Origin: Casuarius casuarius
Taxonomy: Eukaryota > Chordata > Aves > Casuariiformes > Casuariidae
DNA length: 64,000 nucleotides
Direction of reading: 5' to 3'
NCBI GenBank assembly: GCA_003342895.1
Contig: PTFA01000111.1
Span: 904,199-968,198, forward strand
Shown here: in pieces, positions 37,161 to 49,141 of the stretch
How the letters are laid out: each line of letters opens with the position of its first letter
How positions within the stretch are numbered: the stretch's first letter is position 1
The notes under the pieces: model-generated
What the model was told of the DNA's origin: nothing
The model's input: only the letters and a program-made list of their open reading frames with translations
Databases searched by the model: none
Position numbers and translations under genes: made by a program

Positions 37161-37949
37161 TAAGCTGTGAGTATGCGCAGGGATTGTCTTGATTCACTAT
37201 AGCTATATTACCTCAGGCCTTGTGCTGTGTTGATGAGACTCTGGTTTCTGGCCAATTCAGTTTGTGGGTAGAGCAAGTTTTCATCTGTCCAGAATTTATT
37301 TCACAGAAATACCCTCTATAGCTTCTGTCCTGTTTCCAAGCATGTGAAAAGAAAATAACTGTTAAACTCATCTCATGATTAACTTGTTCATGTCTGAGGG
37401 ATATTTGAAGCTTAAAGATACTATGGTTCGGAAATGCTAAGTACTGTTGTCAGATATTGATCAGCAGTTTGACCCCTTAATTAGGTTTAGTTTCAGATGA
37501 AAGGAAGAACCTTGTTTTGAATGATCATGAATGGAAAGAGAGGCAATGAGAGAACTGAAGTCAGTTTCCAATTCGGTGTCATCACTGGCAACCCATATTT
37601 TTTTTCTGTATGCAATAAAGCTAGACAGGCACACTGATAATGGAGGGATGGGCTTCATCCGACAGAAGAGAGAAATACTAGTGATGACTGAACACTTGTC
37701 CATAGATAGGACTGCATACTAAACTAGTCTCTTAATAGAATGATGTGTGTATTAAATCTGACAACATAGGTCACACTTTAAGATGAGAGACTGACTTTTT
37801 GTAAATCAGGAAAAAAAAAGGTAGAAATCATGATTAGTAACCAGGAACAAGAGGCCAAGATCAAATGTGATCCTTGGATAAACAGAAATGAGAGTTCAAA
37901 GTAAAATACTGCATTAATATGAGTAGGATGACAATACTACATCCTATTT
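37161..37949. other. Non-coding stretch
   Basis: No gene was seen. The overlapping plus and minus frames near 37,461-37,722 are short and featureless. Confidence 0.5.
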
Positions 37950-38255
37950 CAGAGTTTACACTTTAGAAAAGATGTTGATAAATGGTGAAGGTTGAGAAAA
38001 GGCTTTCAAGGATGAATCACAGTCTGGAAAACCTGCCTTGCAGTAAGAGACTAAAGAAGTAGAATCTAATTATCTCAACAAAAAGAAGGTTAAGGGGTGA
38101 CTAATCATGATCTGTAAGTATGTAAGTTGAAAGAAGAAGTTAATAACAAAGGGCTCTTTATTTTAACAGACAAAGTCAAAGTGAAGTCCAATTTTTCAAG
38201 ACTACAGGTCAGGAACATGATTTTGACAGTGAGAATAATTATCTGTTGGTAAAAT
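37950..38255 (+). pseudogene. Ancient CR1 relic (C-terminal ORF2 region)
   Basis: Matches the layout of old, amniote-wide CR1 subfamilies: TTTAGAAAAGATGTTGATAAATGG (37,963-37,985, the 'ygkdvekle' region), CTGGAAAACCTGCCTTGCAGTAAGAGACTAAAGAAGT (about 38,024-38,060), AACAAAAAGAAGGTTAAGGGGTGACT (38,077-38,102), CTGTAAGTATGTAAG (38,112-38,126), GGGCTCTTTATTTTAACAGACAAAG (about 38,151-38,175) and TTTTGACAGTGAGAATAATTA (38,221-38,241). Stops and indels abolish coding. It differs from the bird-type CR1 at 1,867-2,685 both in sequence and in age. Confidence 0.75.
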
Positions 38256-39750
38256 ATACTCAGATAAGGTAGAATCTGCACAACTTGAAATATTTAATGT
38301 TGTTGTTGTTGTTAAGGAAAAACTTGCACACTTTAGTTCAACAGTAACTTGTTGGCTTAATGAAAAAAGAATTACCTGATGAAGCACTTAGCCTAAATGA
38401 CGTGAAAGGTCTCGGTAGATAATTATAACGGTCCTTCCTTATGAAAGGAAATCCAGAGCCTAGCAACTGTGTCCATTCTTTCAGGATTGAAACATTGGCC
38501 CTGTTAAAGTCAATGTCTGTACCCCCTCAGGAGATTTAAGATTGCATATCAGAAGTTGTAAAATTAAGAATTCCTATATTTTGCTCTCTAAAGGAATCTA
38601 AACAGGTGAAGTGATCTTCATGATTTTTTGTGCCGTTATCTGTGTTTGGGACATTTTATTTTTGAACCCTTCTCAAAAGAAGAAAATGATACTAGAAAAT
38701 TTTAGTAAAAACACAAAGGAAAATAGAATATAACTAAAAAGTCAGGTACATATCACAACAAAATTCATATTCTTGGAAGGCTCTACTGAGTATTCATTCT
38801 TACAGTATACTGTGAAGTAGTCAGACTGGCCATGCAGGTGAGACTCTGCAGCATATTTGTCACTTACATGGCATGTAGCATAAACAGCAATGCAGTAAGC
38901 ATTTTATTATAAATGAAGATTTTTGAATTTAGTAATATATACGTGCTCTTTCTGGATGTTATGTTTGTAAACCTGTGTAATTTTCTGTGAAAATACTTAC
39001 AGATCACCAAACCATATGAAGATAAGCCATGTATGAAATAAAATGCTTCCATAAAATGCAGCATTTTCAGGCTACCCAACTAGGACATGCCTGCTGTTTC
39101 CCCAAATCTTCCTTTTCTGCATGTTCATTTCGGAATTAACTCTGCATATTTTTCCTGTTTACTTGGTGGACCTGATGGACTCATTATTTAGTTCTTTTCT
39201 GTTCTGTAGTTCGGCCTGAATTTCTTCTACAGCTCTCATTCACTTCANGTCTTACCAAGGAATACACATGCTATCTATTATCATCCTTATGCTCTGAACT
39301 GAGTAGAAAATGCCTTGTGGATTTCAGCCAGTGTACGATGAGCCTCTTGCACCATGAAGCTGGTGAAAAATGCTATTCTAACTGCAGGAAGTGTATTAAG
39401 ACCATGCAATCATTGGTTCACCCTTGTATAAAGAGGAATGAAAGTACATTGGCATAATGAATATTTGAATAAGACCATGCAGACAACAGAGGGGGGTAAA
39501 GAGGCAAATGTTCACGCAGTTGTAGAAAGCCCCTCTTGTTCTGCTTCACGTTTGCATTCTGAATATGAATTGTTTGGACAGAATAACTAGCCAAAATTAA
39601 GATTTGAGAGACACTCTTCTTTTGTAAATGGGTATCTTTATGCTTTTTTGCAGTTACATTGAGCATCAGCATGCGAGATACTAAATCTGTTTTAAAAATG
39701 AATTTGTGGAAAATTTGCAGTGATTGGACATGGGAGACCAAATCATGCCT

Positions 39751-39791
39751 CAGTTTGGCTGACACAAAATGGCCTGTCTTCAGCCAAACTG
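39751..39791. repeat. 12-bp inverted repeat, 17-nt loop
   Basis: CAGTTTGGCTGA (39,751-39,762) and TCAGCCAAACTG (39,780-39,791) are perfect reverse complements. The stem is too short for a microRNA precursor. Confidence 0.85.
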
Positions 39792-40229
39792 TGACGTACT
39801 GTGATTTCTTTAGATTTCGCTGTTTACAAGTAGAGTCAAGTTGGGTTAATACTGTACTAGAACACAACGTCTCCTTGTAACAAGTGATAGTATTATTTAG
39901 CAAGTGGCATTCTTCTCTCTGAATGATTGCTCCTGATCTCCTGCTTACTGTTATAAATATGCAGTGGATTGCTGCAGATGCCCTCCCAAGTAAGCCACAA
40001 CTTTCAGATGTACATTTAGCTTTTTGAAAGTTGTGAGAGGGGGAAATTTAATTATACTATTATGACCAAATGCCTTTTACTTAAATCCTTTTTCCTTTTT
40101 CAGTGGGAAGGGAGAGGAAAGGGAGATTTTTCCCTTTTTATTGATCATATACTTGTGTAGAGTCTATGGGAGGTTTAGTTTTACTGATGTACTTGTGGAT
40201 ATTTAGGAGTGAGTTGGAAACATTAGAGG

Positions 40230-40520
40230 TGATCCTATGATAACCTATAATAAATTGCCTCCTGATATTCCAACACAGGTGGGAGATCATTAGTCAAATT
40301 AACTAGTGCATACTTTAATATCCTCCAACGCATGACATACTCATCAAAATAAAGACTGTCCTGCAAAATTTGGGACAGATGGCAGCGCAAGATGACATCT
40401 TTTCTNAATGTGTCAAAATGTTCACTCAGTCAAGCAATGTGATTGGCTGCACATTCTGGATGCATTATTAAAATAACAAAAGCAGTAAAATTCACTTGCA
40501 TGAACACCTGCTACTAGAGT
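40230..40520. promoter_or_regulatory. Candidate conserved non-coding element
   Basis: Complex, repeat-free sequence with an E-box (CAGATG at 40,377), CATTAGTCAAATTAACTAG near 40,289, and a CAAGCAATGTGATTGGCTGCAC block near 40,433 containing an ATTGG (inverted CCAAT) core. Inferred from composition only. Confidence 0.22.
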
Positions 40521-41929
40521 CACTTGAAATAAGTAAGGCAAAACATATAATTAAGTCATATAAAAATAATTATTTCACTGGCAAATAAGTTAACAGTTTA
40601 ATGTAGCTGTTGCATTGCTTGAAGTGTTTTATTTAAGTAAGTGAATTGTATCTATACTTTGATTTACAACATTTAAAAACAAAATATGCCTTCCTAAGAT
40701 GATATTGAAGGAGCTATATAAGAACACACACATATCCGGCCTACTGCTGTCTGCTACATGGTGTCTTTAAATAAGATAGNGTATATTCCTTTACCACTTG
40801 AAAAAAAGGAAGGCATAGGAATGATAAACTCAACATCAGAGCCAGAATCCAGATGGGAGGAAACAAAGCACCGTTATCTGTTCTGTCCTAGAGATTAGCA
40901 GCTATGGTGGTAGAAACAAAAAACCTAGGGCAAAGCAAAATAAAGCAGGTAACTAGAAGAGTTGCAGATTTTTTTTTCAGCGTTTTAAAACGTCAAAGAC
41001 TCAGTGTATGAAGTCTAATTTATGTCTTGAGACAGGAAGTCTCATTAAGGCATGGATTGGATTTTTGTTTCAAATTATGAAAAGATTATGAAGAGCCCTT
41101 TATCCTCTTGTTCTTGGCTTAGGTGGGAGAACTCAGGCAATCCTCACCTGGTTTCAGTTCAGGATTGCACACTTTGGGCAATATTAAGTGCTATTATCAA
41201 ACTGACCAAAGGAACATGCTGTGGAGTGAAACAAGGCCTCTGTTGGAGGCCTGAGCACGTATTTGCTACACCCCCTTCAGTCTGAAAGCATCAGCAGGAA
41301 GTGAACCAGAGATGCTGTGTTGTAGTACTTAGCAATAACTACAGGGCCCCCTCTTCAGCCCTTACACTTGACCTTCACAATAGTGGTTAGCTAACTAAAA
41401 TAAGGACTTTAAACAGCTGGTCTCCTTATGAAAAAAAAAAAATCTATCTGAAAAAATTGGGCGCTGGGCAAATGCCTAGTTTGCTATTTTTGTATGGGAG
41501 GAAGAGGAACAGGAGCAAAACAGGTCAGTGATTGATAGGCAGTATGAGTAAATTTCTTCACAACAGGCTGGTACTGCTGCCACTTTAGCAACCCTCTACA
41601 GAAATTGTAGCTTTAAAGGGTTAACACAGACTGCACTTGTGTAAGATACTGGAGCAGGAAGAGCAACAGCATAAATTCTGTGACCCCCCCCCCCCCACCC
41701 CCCCGCCCCGGCCACGCACACACACTTTCATTTCCACACGTGTAAAACGCCCACCTGTTCGACCATGCAGGCGCCCTGGATAATTCCGGCCCCGCTGCTC
41801 TGCGCTCGGATTAGATGCTCTTTGCAGGAGGTTGTGGATGGAGATACGGTTTCTGTAGTGATGGGGCAGACTGTGCAGAGCTATTGGCTGCTGGTTGGGG
41901 AAATTTCATTCAGTTTGGTCCAATAGCAG

Positions 41930-42345
41930 AAGGAGAGAGCCTGGTACAGCCTGGACCTCTCGCTCTCCCTCCTCAAGCTCTCTTTCCCTTGCAGATCAGT
42001 CTCTCTCCCCATCTCTGTCTCTCTGCATAGGCAATCAGAGCTCGTACTCGCAGACCTAACTCTCCCTCTCGCACTGATTGTAACGAATTTTCTGCCTGAA
42101 CGTAGGTCGCTTACGACCGCAAACACGAGTTTCCTTCAAATCCAGTGTTGTTGTTTTTCCTGTTGTTATTTTTATTTTTTTTTTCTTTCGTGGTCGTTGC
42201 ATTCCTTTGGAGCAGCAAATCGCTTTGGATTCCAAAAAGGAGAGCAGGAACCGTGTGAAAAAAATTCTGGCTGCGATTATCCTGTGAGGATTTCCTGGCT
42301 ATGTAAAAAGGACCCTTATGTATCTGCAGCTATTGCAGTGTTAAG
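41930..42345 (+). other. Probable untranslated first exon (start approximate)
   Basis: Downstream of the CCAAT pair, the sequence is a CT-rich leader with several CpGs and ends at TTAAG|GTAGGAGG (donor GT 42,346-42,347). The transcription start is not determinable; a site near 41,950-42,000 would fit the CCAAT boxes. No start codon in this block opens a credible frame, so it is most likely 5' UTR. Which gene it serves was not recognised. Confidence 0.4.
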
Positions 42346-42593
42346 GTAGGAGGACTGGATTTACCCTTTGTGTGTTCATTTTCATTCTTTTTCTGTTGCT
42401 TTTTTCCTTTTTTTATTTTTTTTTTCGGCGNGGGTGGGGGGAAAGGGAGAGGTGTTGCGGTCGGTACTCTGGCAAAGGGCAACCAGTTTGCTGCAGTCGT
42501 CTGTGCTTTTACTTTTCACATCATTATAAAGCGATACTTTCTTCCTGCCATCTCCACCATCATAGGCGATCTCGATGACACATATGCATATTT

Positions 42594-42601
42594 ATGCAAA
42601 T
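42594..42601 (+). promoter_or_regulatory. Octamer motif ATGCAAAT
   Basis: A perfect POU/Oct octamer embedded in an AT-rich island (ATGCATATTTATGCAAATTT) within the otherwise GC-rich promoter region. Confidence 0.6.
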
Positions 42602-43283
42602 TTATTTCTTTTTTGTCCTCTTCGGTCTCGCCCCCCACAGCCCCCTTGCACCATAATTTGTTTGGAGGCATTTTGCTGCAATCAGCTATTTGGAAAGGCT
42701 CTGGGGTTCTGTGTGACATGTTTACAAAGTAGCTCTGCCTTACAGACGAATAAACAGAAGAGTGTGGAGGAGAGGAGGGAAAAAATATCTGCAGTACGGG
42801 GAGAGAGAGAAAGAGCAAAGCCCGTTTCCCGCAAACGCGGATAGGGGCGAGAGAGGCACCTCATGTGCGCCTGTGGTTTGGGGGGAGATACAAAACCAGC
42901 ACGTAGGGCTCGGGTTAACCACTTCCCGCACCAGCACCAGCACCAGAAAAAAGAAAAAGGGGGGGGGGGGGCGAGGAGGGAGGAGGCTGTTGAGCGGAAA
43001 TCTTGGCTCGTCTTGGATTAAGCGGTTCGCCCGCTTTTTCCTCGTTTTTCCGTGTGATTTTTTTCTCTTTTTTTCTGGGCTAGGGTAAAATTCCTGCTTT
43101 TGTGATGAGCATGGGCTCCCGCACGTGATGGAGCGGGGACTGGCACCGAGGAGAGCGTGTGTGTGCGCTGAGCGGGGGGCGAAAAATAACTAGAGTTGGG
43201 GAGGAAAAAAAAGGGGGGGGGGGGCGGAAAACAACCGCCCGACAGTAAATCGGCTTCCCCGCAAAGCCGCGGCGGGGGACGCC

Positions 43284-43317
43284 TCCGGGCTTGCCCCTTC
43301 TCCGGGCTTGCCCCTTC
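43284..43317 (+). repeat. 17-bp tandem duplication in the CpG island
   Basis: TCCGGGCTTGCCCCTTC occurs twice in perfect tandem, followed by TCC. Confidence 0.93.
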
Positions 43318-43416
43318 TCCAGGGGAGAGGCCGCCGCCGCCCGCTCCCCTCCCCGGCAGAGGGGGGCCGCGGGGCGGCCCGGCGCGGCCCCCGCCACGGT
43401 GCTGCCCCGTCGCCTC

Positions 43417-43517
43417 NNNNNNNNNNNNNNNNNNNNNNNNNNNNNNNNNNNNNNNNNNNNNNNNNNNNNNNNNNNNNNNNNNNNNNNNNNNNNNNNNNNN
43501 NNNNNNNNNNNNNNNNN
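43417..43517. other. Assembly gap (101 N) in the GC-rich core
   Basis: Flanked by very GC-rich sequence. Loss of GC-rich promoter cores is a known weakness of avian assemblies. Long frames reported across this gap are artefacts. Confidence 0.97.
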
Positions 43518-46500
43518 GGGGCGGGCCCGGCCCCGCCGTGTTGTCACGCCCGGGGCTGATAGCAGAGCGGGCCCTGCCTGGGGAAGTTGGCCGCTTTCGG
43601 TATTGGGCGCGGGGAAGAGCAAGTTTGTGGGCAGGAGCAGGTGCTGCTCTAGCGGGGAGGCGCCACAAGGTGGTAGTGTGGGCACTGCCGAGCGGTCGGT
43701 GGGCTGGGTTTTTATTTTGAAGTTGGGTCCTTTGCTCGGAAGGCTTTAATTCCCGCTACGTATTCTGTCTTTTAAAATGCCCGCTGCATGTATGTTGTAA
43801 AAAACAAGCAGGCTTTCTGTAGCTTAAACGGTTTAACACCCCGAGCAGCGTAACAGCGCGCTGAGCCTCGGGCAGCAACCGGACTGGGAGGCTTCTGAGG
43901 GAAAGTTTTTGGCCATATTAGAGCGGGGCGGGGGAGGAGCTCGGAAAACCTGTAGAATTGAGATAAGGGATCAAAACTTTGCCAGAGACGGACTAAAATG
44001 TGAAGGACCCCCTCTGTATTGCCTTTGTAGATCACGTGCACTAGCTTAAATTGTAGCAGCCGTGGTGATACAGTAAGCAGAACAGAGACTGATGTGGCCA
44101 TTTAAACTATGGCACAAGGTGCCCGTGTTTAGCTTTTGGCATCTATAGGCTTTGTGGGGGTACCGCTTGTCATAACGATGGCATAAGTACATATGCATTT
44201 TTAGCTGCTTTGCATTTAAAAAGAAACTGCATCCTCCCCCCAACAAAGAGCTCTTCAGCGATGTTTGATCGATGTTGAAAGAAACATCTGTAGGACTCTA
44301 GACCGATTTTTGTTTTTAGATGATTGGTAGTTTTAGGGTTATATACATGTGTTTTGAAGTAGGGGATTAGAAAGCAAGGGTGATTTGGATGAATTTGCAA
44401 GGAGTTAGACCGAAATGGAAATCTCTGGTGTTTTGCTCCTCTGAAAACAGAAATATAATTGCAAGTTTAAATATCTCAGATAAATGGAAGAGCAGTAGTC
44501 TACATCCTNTGGGACACAAATTAAGTCTATTAATTACTAGATGTAGGAATCCTCTCTTAGTATTAAAAAAAAACCAAACCCTATCATCCTAAGAGAAGAA
44601 GTATTTCCACAAATTTTAATTCCTGGATAAAAACTCAAGTTTGCTTTGTAGAAGTGAGATAATTTTTAAATCTAATGAATGCTACATTTTATTTTCATTT
44701 TATTTACAAAATATGATATCAGCTCTATTAATCATTTGCTATCAGGTCTATTAATAGTGGCTATAGATACCATTATGTCTTAAGGTAGGATGTATCAAAT
44801 ATTTTTACTTACAGTACTGGATAGGGGGTTGCATGCACAGTCATAAGCATATTCCAGTGAATCATTAAAGACCAAGGACATGAAAACATGCCATATGGTT
44901 TCTGGTAACTCAAAACCAGATGATCCATGATGGCATGTAATTTTCTAAAAATAAAGTATAATTAAATTTAATTTTGACCCACTCATTCTTAGCATCTTGG
45001 TATTGTTACCCCTTTCTATATAAATACAGATGTTATTGTTTTCTCTATTTATATGCCTATATGTCATATAAATGCAATTATTGTTAGTATGCTGCGTGCA
45101 AGTACAACTGATTAAGTTGTACTAGGTATTTAAAACTGAAAGTCGATTTGGCATCCAAAACACATTTCTCCTCATGAGGATTCTGATTCAAAGCTATTTT
45201 AGATATTTTTTTCCCCTTTGATTTTAATGCCATTTAGGATTTGTCTCTATTGAAAAACATACGCATGGACAAGAAAATACATTTTCTTCCTTCTGCATTC
45301 CTAGGGGGAGTAATTACTNGCCTAGTATTGTTTAAATGCAGTGTTGTGTCACAAACATATAGATTGTAAATACAAAAATCCGTTAATTCTTGATGCTTTT
45401 TTCTTCTTCACCAAAGTGTTGTGGTCAGTGAGAATGGTGGGTTTTTGTGTGGTTTTTTTTTTGAAGGCATCACAATGCAAACAAATCAAAACAAGCCCTG
45501 TAGCATGAATGAAATAGGCCAATTGAATTAAGTTAGGACAACAGATGAAACAGATAGTTTTACTGGAGATCCTGTATATTTTCTGTTTGCACAAAGACTT
45601 TATCTCTTTAGTTGGTCCTGTGTTCCTGGACAGAGCATTCAGCTGAAAATTTTTATGTTTGATAAAAATGTCAATCTTCATAGGCATCTGTCGGCTGAAG
45701 ACCTGTCAGGTAGAGNTAAAAGCAAGAGGTAAATAGAAAAGCTGTAAAACTCAAACTTTATATTAAAGATACCATATAGAAGCAAGGATTTATTTGGCTT
45801 TTTTAACGAGAGAGTGATTCAAGGAACGTTTACTGACTACTGCNTAGAGGTTTGCACATTTGTTTTTGACAGGTTCTCAATACAGCCTCCTCCTGGCCTT
45901 TCAAACAGGCATGCTGCTATTTGATGGCTGAATCGCATAGTGTAAAGAACAGCTCCACCTGGGTAGGACAGGAATAAGCATCATGCTATAACCAGCATAT
46001 AATTTAGTCATTCTGTCACTTGCAGACTTGTCATAGAGACTGAAGATCTCTTCTGCGTGAGTAAGATTCATTAGTTATAGGCACTGGATTATGAGGCCCT
46101 GTTTTGTTTTGTTTTTTTAGAAATCCTAATAAAACCAAGACATAAACATGAGCTTGCCAATGAGCTACTGAAATCAATATGAGGCTCTCATTTCCTTCTG
46201 CAGCTGTCTGTCACAGTTCAGCTCAGGTGCGCTCAAGCAATGTTTGTAAAGCGTTTATCCTCTGAGCCATTTCGATCCCCANATCTGATGGGGTTATGTA
46301 CTTGACTGTCACCTTTTAGTAGTTCTCATTGTATTTGTTTTAGTAGTCTCTGGACTGGATTTGCAAAAAAACAAAACAGCCCTCCCCAACAGAAAAATCC
46401 ATTTCCACTTTCCCCCCCAACCTTTGCTGTCTGGTGGAAAAAAAGTTTTACTGGCACTCTTTCTGGAAATAAGAGAGAAGAGACACAATGAGGATCAGCT

Positions 46501-47989
46501 TTTCACGACTTGAAAATGGATATAAGGTTAGAACAGGGACAACTGAAAAGTATAATATATGGACAGTTTACAATGGGTGAATTCAAAGGTAGGAAATTAT
46601 TTTGAATGTTATATGCAAGTTCATCTCTTTTCAAATCCCTGTAAAATAATCAGGAGTTTTTTTCTGAATTTCAACATTAAAAAATAAACTGTATCTAAAA
46701 CAGCATTACTTCATATGTACATGCACAACTTGCATGATGATCTGAACATCAGTAGCCCTTCTAGAACATTGCCTTCTCCTGTGGGATTCATCGTGGGGCT
46801 TTCCTCATAGCATGGCTAATTCAAACCGAATGCATTGCCATGCACTGGCAAGATCGCTATCTAGAAATGTTCAGATTTATACTGTAATAGTCTAAAAATA
46901 AATTGTGGCTGTTNATGTCACAGTGCATGATTCTGTCTTTCTGCTGTGTTCAGTGCTGAACCCACACACCACTTAGTGTTACAGTGTGTATTTTGGTAAG
47001 CGTATGCTACTGAGTAACTTCAGCGGAGGGTTGAGATTTCCCATGCTCGTCTTTCTTGTTATTTTTGTGTTCACTGAGGTTTGCAACTTGATGGAAAGGC
47101 TCAGCCTTTTGAGTGAGGTAAGCTTTGAAAATGAATGACAGTCTTATTAGAAAAAATATTAGAGACGGTATCACACTGGACTGATTTGATTCACTCTGAA
47201 GACTAGAGAAGGACGTAGTTATCATTTTCCATTATTCAAATTACTTTCTTTAAAAGTAATTTTTTTATTGCTTATCGGGAAACTATTTTAAGTAAGTATT
47301 GCATAGCACCACACTGAGGAGTGATTATTGTATTAGCTAGAATATATAATTATATTAGATAGATTATAGTCATTTCATAATAATGTAACTACATACAAGA
47401 GTTCTAGAATAGTTTTTTTCCTCCTCCCTCTAAATTAACCAGCAGCCATATAGCCGTAACTCTGAATTGGTTACTCTGATTTAATATATAGAATGAAGTA
47501 CCTTATTTTTATTTACTATTATATGAAATTATTTTTATTTATAATGAAGTTATTTCAGATTTAATTACAAAAGTCATTGAGACTAGCCATTTCAATATTT
47601 CACTACAATAAATGNCAGATGAAAAAGATATGGGTGTAGTGTCATCGTTTGATGGTAGTAAACTTTTATCTGACAGAATCTTTCAGATTTCTGTTTGTTG
47701 AATGCAGTAGAAAAAAGTATAGTTGCTTCTCAATACAGATGATTCCAGAAGTAAGACCTTTTCTTTTTCTTCCAAGTGGAGGGAGTCACCGTCATTCAGA
47801 AGAGGCCTCGTACAGCCAGAACTGGAAGAGGGGAACCATAAACAGGCATTTGTGTCCCAAGGTGTTGTTTTAAGTGGTCTCATAGCTTAATTACTTTGAA
47901 AATACTTATTCCTGCACAGCCTGGGAAAGTTACAGGCCCAGTAAAGACCTTCAAGAAACAGATTCTCAAACTCGTGGGACAGTGCTCAA

Positions 47990-48110
47990 TGATGTTGCTG
48001 TTCCAGTTAATGGCCTTTCCACATCAGACGACCAGCCATGTTGATTAGTGCCATCATGTGGTGATCTTATGATATCGTTACCACACTGTCTCTGGGTTGA
48101 TGATCAAGCT
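47990..48110. promoter_or_regulatory. Candidate conserved non-coding element
   Basis: Complex block containing CACATCAGACGACCAGCCATG and TTGATTAGTGCCATCATGTGG, with a few retained CpGs in a CpG-poor neighbourhood. CATGTGG and GATTAG cores resemble E-box and homeodomain sites. This is an inference only. Confidence 0.22.
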
Positions 48111-49087
48111 TTTTTACATTTTGAAGTCCAGTTTGGACCCTTAGTGAAAAACAGTCAATTTAATGGGAAGAGGTTATACAACTTGTTCTTTCCAAAATCT
48201 ATTTAGAAATACTATGAAGAGAGCTCAAATAAATTAGTTACATTCCATATAACATAATTGTTTTCATTCTTTTTCGTAGAAAAGTTGCAGAGTTTTGATA
48301 ACTCTTCCATTCAGTTTTTTTGCTCCAAGACAGACAGTGCTTTATTCATCTTGAAATACCTATTTGTTCTTCTAAAATAAATAAATAATACATTAGGTGT
48401 CATACTTTTGACTTCTGATATATAAAACCACTGCTTTTATTCCACCAAATATAATTCAACAAGGGCAAACCTGATAGACTCATTTTGAAATGAAGAATTT
48501 GGAATGGAACCAGATTTTTTTCTTGTTTGTTCACTTCTTGTTCACTTCATACTGACATTTTAAGTCTAGATTTTAGATCTCATTTTTAAGTTCTCCAAAA
48601 ATCTTAAGCTTGCAAAGTACGCATGGCCGTCAGTTTTCTGTTAAATACAGGTATTTGCAGACATTATACAGATTTCTAGTATTGAAAAGGAGGAGCAGGG
48701 AATTCCTTAAAAGTTATCAATATTGTAGTTATGCATTTGAAATTTATTTTTCTGAAAATAAAACTTTTACCTTCTTTACTTCTTTATTTATAATTCTCAG
48801 CAGATCTATATCCCTTATCCATGAAATACCTCTTTCGGGCACTTGAACTTATACAGAACATGTTGCAAAACACCTGAAGGTTATACAGGGAATGTATTTT
48901 CACTTGTGCTTTGACATACAATTCTACCTTTGCTGATTTGCTGTGAAATATTTCCAGACCCTCTTTTTCAATAAATACAATTAGTATTTTACTTATATTT
49001 GACCATATAAGATCTCAGGCATATGTTATCCAACATGCAACAGTTTTTTACTCATTTTCATATTGGATGTAGCATAGACTATTATTT

Positions 49088-49141
49088 TTAACAGATTAGT
49101 GTAATGGGACCAAGATTAACAGACCGTTAACAGATTAGTGT
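49088..49141 (+). repeat. Partial tandem duplication, 39-bp period
   Basis: TTAACAGATTAGTGT occurs at 49,088-49,102 and 49,127-49,141, each followed by a similar A-x-GGGAC segment. Confidence 0.85.

Larger units (their letters stand above)
38256..41680. other. Non-coding stretch with a candidate conserved block
   Basis: No gene was recognised. A (GTT)5 repeat lies at about 38,298-38,313. About 40,230-40,520 is complex, with AACACAGGTGGGAGATCATTAGTCAAATTAACTAGTGC and CAGATGGCAGCGCAAGATGACATC blocks reminiscent of conserved non-coding elements. The longest open frame of the window (minus strand, 39,418-39,903, 161 codons) has no recognisable domain and no splice or promoter context. Confidence 0.45.
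41681..43760 (+). promoter_or_regulatory. CpG-island promoter region of an unidentified gene
   Basis: This is the only GC- and CpG-rich segment in the window. It opens with C13 (41,684-41,696) and C-rich sequence, then an E-box-containing CACACGTGT (about 41,737-41,745). A pair of CCAAT boxes in opposite orientation, GCTATTGG (41,880-41,887) and CCAATAGC (41,920-41,927), forms a perfect 8-bp inverted repeat. A pyrimidine-rich CTCTC region follows (41,955-42,070), typical of initiator or 5' UTR sequence. Further along are ATTATAAAG (about 42,522), an octamer ATGCAAAT (42,594-42,601), G13 (42,959-42,971), a CACGTG E-box (about 43,122) and a GC-rich core around an N gap (43,417-43,517). No long, plausible coding frame was seen. 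The only good splice signal is the donor at 42,346, favouring a plus-strand untranslated first exon. Confidence 0.75.

Noticed and set aside
43018..43749. Several long overlapping frames (150-216 codons) on both strands across the CpG island
   Set aside because: They run through the 101-base N gap and consist of Pro/Arg/Gly-rich low-complexity translation, typical of GC-rich non-coding DNA.
47777..47861. Possible 85-nt exon (CTTTTTCTTCCAAG acceptor, CCCAAG|GTGTTG donor)
   Set aside because: The acceptor is good but the donor is weak (no G at +5), and two frames are open without recognisable protein character.
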